Assembly: GCA_029940245.1 (NCBI GenBank)
Contig: JAOZRF010000115.1
Location: forward strand, 1 to 5,020
DNA from: Desulfobacula sp.
GTDB lineage: Bacteria; Desulfobacterota; Desulfobacteria; Desulfobacterales; Desulfobacteraceae
Direction: 5' to 3'
DNA: 5,020 nucleotides
Each line of letters begins with the position of its first letter. The stretch's first letter is position 1. Position numbers and translations under genes: made by a program. The notes beneath the pieces were generated by a model. The model had not been told where the DNA came from. It saw only the letters and a list, made by a program, of their open reading frames with translations, and did not search any database. This document shows, in pieces, positions 4,999 to 5,020 of this stretch.

Positions 4999-5020
4999 CA
5001 GCGGTTGACTCAGACCACCG

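Noticed and set aside
4999..5020. A new gene starting at the TTG near 5004
   Set aside because: Only 17 bases follow and there is no clear ribosome site, so nothing can be supported.
1..5020. CRISPR arrays, tRNA or rRNA genes, insertion sequences
   Set aside because: No tandem repeat-spacer pattern, tRNA cloverleaf, rRNA-like segment or transposase-like frame was seen.

Overview
The window looks like chromosomal DNA from an anaerobic, respiratory Gram-negative bacterium. A sulfate- or metal-reducing Desulfobacterota relative of the Desulfobacter/Desulfobacula type is the best guess. This rests on an eight-heme periplasmic or surface cytochrome lipoprotein, TTGACA-type promoters, moderate-to-low GC and an LpxL-like acyltransferase. 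It is an inference from gene content, not a marker-based placement.

Layout. (1) Positions 1-809, + strand: a promoter followed by a TVP38/TMEM64 (VTT-domain) membrane protein, whose true start is most likely the ATG at 108. (2) Positions 813-855: a perfect 17-bp inverted repeat that can serve as a shared terminator between convergent genes. (3) Positions 863-2991, - strand: a compact three-gene membrane-lipid operon, read right to left. It encodes a CDP-alcohol phosphatidyltransferase, an LpxL/HtrB-like acyltransferase and a PAP2-type phosphatase. The genes lie within 25 bp of each other, with the last pair overlapping or nearly so. (4) Positions 2992-3378: a 387-bp divergent intergenic region with a sigma70-like promoter for the lipid operon and an unusually structured stretch facing the next gene. 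(5) Positions 3379-4998, + strand: an octaheme c-type cytochrome lipoprotein related to the octaheme tetrathionate reductase (OTR) family. The last 22 bases are non-coding or the start of something cut off.

How the genes fit together. The minus-strand operon has the logic of a lipid head-group module: the transferase makes a phosphoalcohol lipid from a CDP-linked donor, the phosphatase could remove a terminal phosphate, and the acyltransferase could add or exchange an acyl chain. The substrate cannot be read from the sequence. The TVP38-family protein, from a superfamily that includes lipid scramblases, lies next to it but is transcribed separately. The cytochrome is an independent respiratory gene.

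The most interesting part is the cytochrome's 5' region (about 3095-3320). It can form two consecutive stem-loops followed by two mutually exclusive hairpins. The second of these is terminator-like and ends in a T-run. Together they resemble an attenuator or riboswitch-type leader that I do not recognise as a known class. A second notable point is that the PAP2 protein has Asp where the PSGH motif normally has the catalytic His.
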